Assembly (NCBI RefSeq): GCF_013114825.1
Contig: NZ_JAAVLX010000002.1
Span: 620,001 to 684,000, forward strand
Origin: Bradyrhizobium australiense
GTDB taxonomy: Bacteria; Pseudomonadota; Alphaproteobacteria; Rhizobiales; Xanthobacteraceae
Direction of reading: 5' to 3'
Length of the DNA: 64,000 nt
Made by a program: the position numbers and the translations under genes. Below the pieces are notes generated by a model. It saw only the letters and a list, made by a program, of their open reading frames with translations, had not been told where the DNA came from and made no database searches. This document shows, one piece after another, positions 61,500 through 64,000 of the stretch (within the stretch, counting starts at the first letter, position 1; each line of letters begins with the position of its first letter).

Positions 61500-63539
61500 A
61501 TGAGTGCGGCGACATCTCGCCTCCTGGTTTGCAGTTGCGAGAAAACCATGCCGCTCGACGCGGAAGCGATCGGGCGTGGCTGCACGGCGAACATCACGCA
61601 GACAAACCAGCTTTGCGGCCTTGACCTCGACCGGTTCAAGGAGGCGCTCGCCGAAGGCGGGCCGATCACGGTTGCCTGCATGCAGGAAGCGCCGCTGTTT
61701 CAGGAAGTCGCGGAGAATTCCCCGCAAGTCCAGCTCACCTTCGTCAACATCCGCGAGACCGGCGGCTGGTCGAAGAACGCCGCCGCAGCCGGTCCGAAAG
61801 CGGCGGCGCTGATTGCCGCAGCCGGCGAAGAGATGCCCCCGCTCTCGCTGGTGACGCTCGAGAGCAGCGGCGTTGCACTGATCTATGGCCGCGACGAAAT
61901 CGCCATCGAGGCGGCGCAGCGACTCGCCGATCGTTTGGACATTACCGTGCTTCTGACCAGGCCCGGCGATGTGACCCCACGCCGCACGAACGAATTTCCC
62001 GTGCTCAAGGGGACGATCCGCAATGCGCGCGGACACCTCGGAAGGTTCGAGCTTGCAATCGACGACTACGCCATTCCATCGCCCTCCTCGCGCGCGAAGC
62101 TCGTGTTCGGGCCCTCGCGCGACGGCGCCACCTCGACCTGCGATCTGATCCTCGATCTCTCCGGCGGCACACCGCTGTTTCCCGCGCATGAATTGCGCCC
62201 CGGCTATCTGCGCGCCGATCCGCGCAACCGCGCTGCCGTCGAGCGCGCGATAGCCGATGCCGGCGCTCTGGTCGGCACCTTCGACAAGCCACGCTTTGTT
62301 AATTTCGAGCCGTCGCTGTGCGCGCATTCGCGCTCGTCTATTACCGGATGCACGCGCTGTCTCGACCTGTGTCCGACCGGCGCGATCACGCCGAACGGGA
62401 ACGCGGTTGCGATCGACGCCAGTGTTTGCGCTGGCTGCGGCTCCTGCGCCTCTGTATGCCCGACCGGTGCGGCCTCCTATGCGCTGCCAAGCGCGGACGC
62501 GCTGATGCGGCGGCTGCGCACGCTGCTGCTAACCTACCGCAAGGCGGGTGGAAGCGACGGTGTCGTGCTGTTTCACGACGGCGAGCACGGCGAGGACATC
62601 ATCGATGCCCTGGCACGGTTCGGCGAGGGCTTGCCGGCCAACGTACTGCCGCTGCGCGTCAACGAAGTGACGCAGGTCGGACCAGAGATCATCGCGTCCG
62701 TCTTCGCCTATGGCGGCAGCGGCGTCGCGCTGCTGACGCGCGCAAAACCGCGCCACGACGTCACGGCGCTTCGCCGCGCGGTCGAGACGTCGGATCGGAT
62801 CGTTAGCGCTCTCGGCTTCGGCGCCGGCATCATCCAAATCATCGAGACCGACGATCCGGATCAACTGCGCGCCATGCTGGATGCCGCCCCTCACGGCGTC
62901 GCCACGCAAAAGCCGGCCGGCTTTGTGCCGCGCGGGGCGAAACGCGGCGTGCTGGAAACGACGTTTCGCGAGCTTCATCTCGCCGCGCCGGCCCCCGTCG
63001 ATGTCGTACCGCTGGCGCCAGGCGCTCCCTTCGGCACCGTGAACCTGAATGTCGAAGGCTGCACGCTGTGCCATGCCTGCGTCACCGCCTGCCCGACGGG
63101 CGCGCTATCAGACAATCCCGACCGCGCGATGCTGCGCTTCACCGAAAGCCTCTGCGTGCAGTGCGGGCTTTGCCAATCCACCTGTCCCGAGAAGGTCATC
63201 AGCATCGAACCGCGCCTCGACTTCCGAGCCTGGAATAACCCGCAGCGCGTGCTGAAGGAAGAAGAGCCGTTCAACTGCATCGCCTGCGGCAAACCGTTCG
63301 GCACCAGGAGCTCGATCGAGCGCGTGCTGGCCAAACTCGGCGGCGAGAAGCACTGGATGTTCCGGGGCGCCAACGCGCGGCGCCTCGAGGTCATCAAGAT
63401 GTGCGCAGATTGCCGCGTCGAAGCCGTGGTGAACGAGAGCTTTGACCCGCATGCCGCGCCGCAGCGCCCGCCGGTGATGTCGACGGAAGATTATCTGCGC
63501 GCGCGCGAAGTTAAGAAGGACGATCCGCTTGGATCGTGA
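61500..63539 (+). CDS. Multi-[4Fe-4S] cluster protein
   Basis: This frame encodes 679 residues. An N-terminal part with CSCEKTM and [10 protein letters not shown] resembles HdrA-like or ferredoxin-linked proteins. Two ferredoxin clusters lie mid-protein ([28 protein letters not shown]) and two near the end ([30 protein letters not shown]), with CIAC and CADC after that. It is soluble and predicted to carry at least four [4Fe-4S] clusters. It probably supplies electrons or clusters for formate dehydrogenase maturation; it overlaps mrp by 11 bp. Confidence 0.88.
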   Translation: MSAATSRLLVCSCEKTMPLDAEAIGRGCTANITQTNQLCGLDLDRFKEALAEGGPITVACMQEAPLFQEVAENSPQVQLTFVNIRETGGWSKNAAAAGPKAAALIAAAGEEMPPLSLVTLESSGVALIYGRDEIAIEAAQRLADRLDITVLLTRPGDVTPRRTNEFPVLKGTIRNARGHLGRFELAIDDYAIPSPSSRAKLVFGPSRDGATSTCDLILDLSGGTPLFPAHELRPGYLRADPRNRAAVERAIADAGALVGTFDKPRFVNFEPSLCAHSRSSITGCTRCLDLCPTGAITPNGNAVAIDASVCAGCGSCASVCPTGAASYALPSADALMRRLRTLLLTYRKAGGSDGVVLFHDGEHGEDIIDALARFGEGLPANVLPLRVNEVTQVGPEIIASVFAYGGSGVALLTRAKPRHDVTALRRAVETSDRIVSALGFGAGIIQIIETDDPDQLRAMLDAAPHGVATQKPAGFVPRGAKRGVLETTFRELHLAAPAPVDVVPLAPGAPFGTVNLNVEGCTLCHACVTACPTGALSDNPDRAMLRFTESLCVQCGLCQSTCPEKVISIEPRLDFRAWNNPQRVLKEEEPFNCIACGKPFGTRSSIERVLAKLGGEKHWMFRGANARRLEVIKMCADCRVEAVVNESFDPHAAPQRPPVMSTEDYLRAREVKKDDPLGS

Positions 63540-64000
63540 GCAGCAAGTGTCCGCCACCCCTCCAGATCTCAAGGGACGCGCAACGTCGACAGCCGCCGGC
63601 ATTCCCGGCGTCAAGCACGTCATCGCGGTCGCCTCCGGCAAGGGCGGCGTCGGAAAGTCCACCACCTCCTGCAACCTCGCGCTCGGCTTCGCCGCGCTCG
63701 GACTGAAAACCGGCATTCTCGACGCCGACATCTACGGCCCGTCGCAACAAAAACTGTTCGGGCTGCGCGGCAAGCCACGCCAGCTCGGCCCGCGCATGCT
63801 GGAGCCGTTGGAACGCTTCGGCGTCAAGGTGATGTCGATCGGCTTTCTGGTCGAGGAAGACAGCGCCATGATCTGGCGCGGGCCGATGGTGATCTCGGCG
63901 ATCACGCAGATGCTGCGCGAGGTCGCGTGGGACGATCTCGATATACTCGTCGTCGATCTGCCGCCCGGCACCGGCGATGCGCAGCTCACCATGGCGCAAC
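63529..64000 (+). CDS. mrp: Mrp/NBP35-family Fe-S carrier ATPase (cut by window edge)
   Basis: At least 157 codons are visible; the gene continues past the window. The P-loop is [12 protein letters not shown] and [11 protein letters not shown] is the Walker B-like motif. It begins with TTG at 63529 (AAGGA site) overlapping the previous gene; GTG 63547 is an alternative. Mrp proteins bind and transfer [4Fe-4S] clusters. Confidence 0.88.
   Translation, partial: MDREQQVSATPPDLKGRATSTAAGIPGVKHVIAVASGKGGVGKSTTSCNLALGFAALGLKTGILDADIYGPSQQKLFGLRGKPRQLGPRMLEPLERFGVKVMSIGFLVEEDSAMIWRGPMVISAITQMLREVAWDDLDILVVDLPPGTGDAQLTMAQ

Noticed and set aside
1..64000. CRISPR arrays, tRNAs, prophage or insertion sequences
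   Set aside because: No regular repeat-spacer pattern, cloverleaf, transposase or integrase was found on reading both strands; repeats seen are short palindromic elements.

Overview
The window looks like a chromosomal segment of a Bradyrhizobium-type alphaproteobacterium (order Hyphomicrobiales). The basis is uniformly high GC, rhizobial families (ChvE-type sugar importer, DUF1236, DUF6496, DUF3305/DUF3306 next to formate dehydrogenase), palindromic repeats of the Bradyrhizobium style, and promoters of the alphaproteobacterial general stress type (GGAAC-N16/17-CGTT). No rRNA, tRNA, CRISPR array, transposase or phage gene was recognised.

0.3-15.6 kb: after two small secreted proteins comes a complete C-P lyase (phosphonate degradation) locus. 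phnGHIJKLMN plus a PPOX-type flavoprotein gene run on the minus strand. The regulator phnF is divergent from phnG across a 32-bp palindrome. The importer phnCDEE is a separate minus-strand operon. Divergent from phnC is a small plus-strand operon: a hexapeptide-repeat transferase broken by one extra base, a second phnM, and a DUF1045 gene with two HxTL motifs. Pho-box-like sites face both ways between these two units. No phnP is present; the DUF1045 protein is a candidate replacement.

15.6-35.0 kb: carbon uptake and oxidation. A tctABC-type tripartite carrier, a LysR regulator and kdgD come first. Then follow the MmsAB-ChvE monosaccharide importer, an SMP-30 type lactonase, galM, a galactose/arabinose 1-dehydrogenase, a FadR-type regulator, the YtfQRT-YjfF galactofuranose-type importer, and divergent garD. 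Together they can import aldoses, oxidise them to aldonates, and turn galactarate into 2-oxoglutarate semialdehyde (GarD, then KdgD).

35.0-50.0 kb: a mosaic of small genes, many secreted or of unknown function (DUF1236, CBS, two SDRs, DUF6496, DUF4142, DUF72, FAD-Rieske, CsbD, NUDIX, DUF3072, cupin and others). Several have exact or near-exact EcfG-type promoters, so this is probably a general-stress-response island. Several genes here encode fewer than 60 residues.

50.0-64.0 kb: a compact minus-strand formate dehydrogenase region. In transcription order it holds a ligase-fold protein, DUF6505, DUF6352, a 23-codon ORF, DUF3305 and DUF3306. After a 121-bp gap with an inverted repeat come an HTH-TorD fusion, a TAT-signal small protein, fdoG, fdoH, fdoI, a 51-residue membrane peptide, DUF971, and a WD40-cytochrome c fusion. 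Divergently, a 679-residue multi-[4Fe-4S] protein is followed by an Mrp/NBP35 ATPase cut by the window edge. The set reads as an enzyme packaged with Fe-S/molybdenum maturation and electron-transfer factors. It is the best candidate here for a poorly described system.
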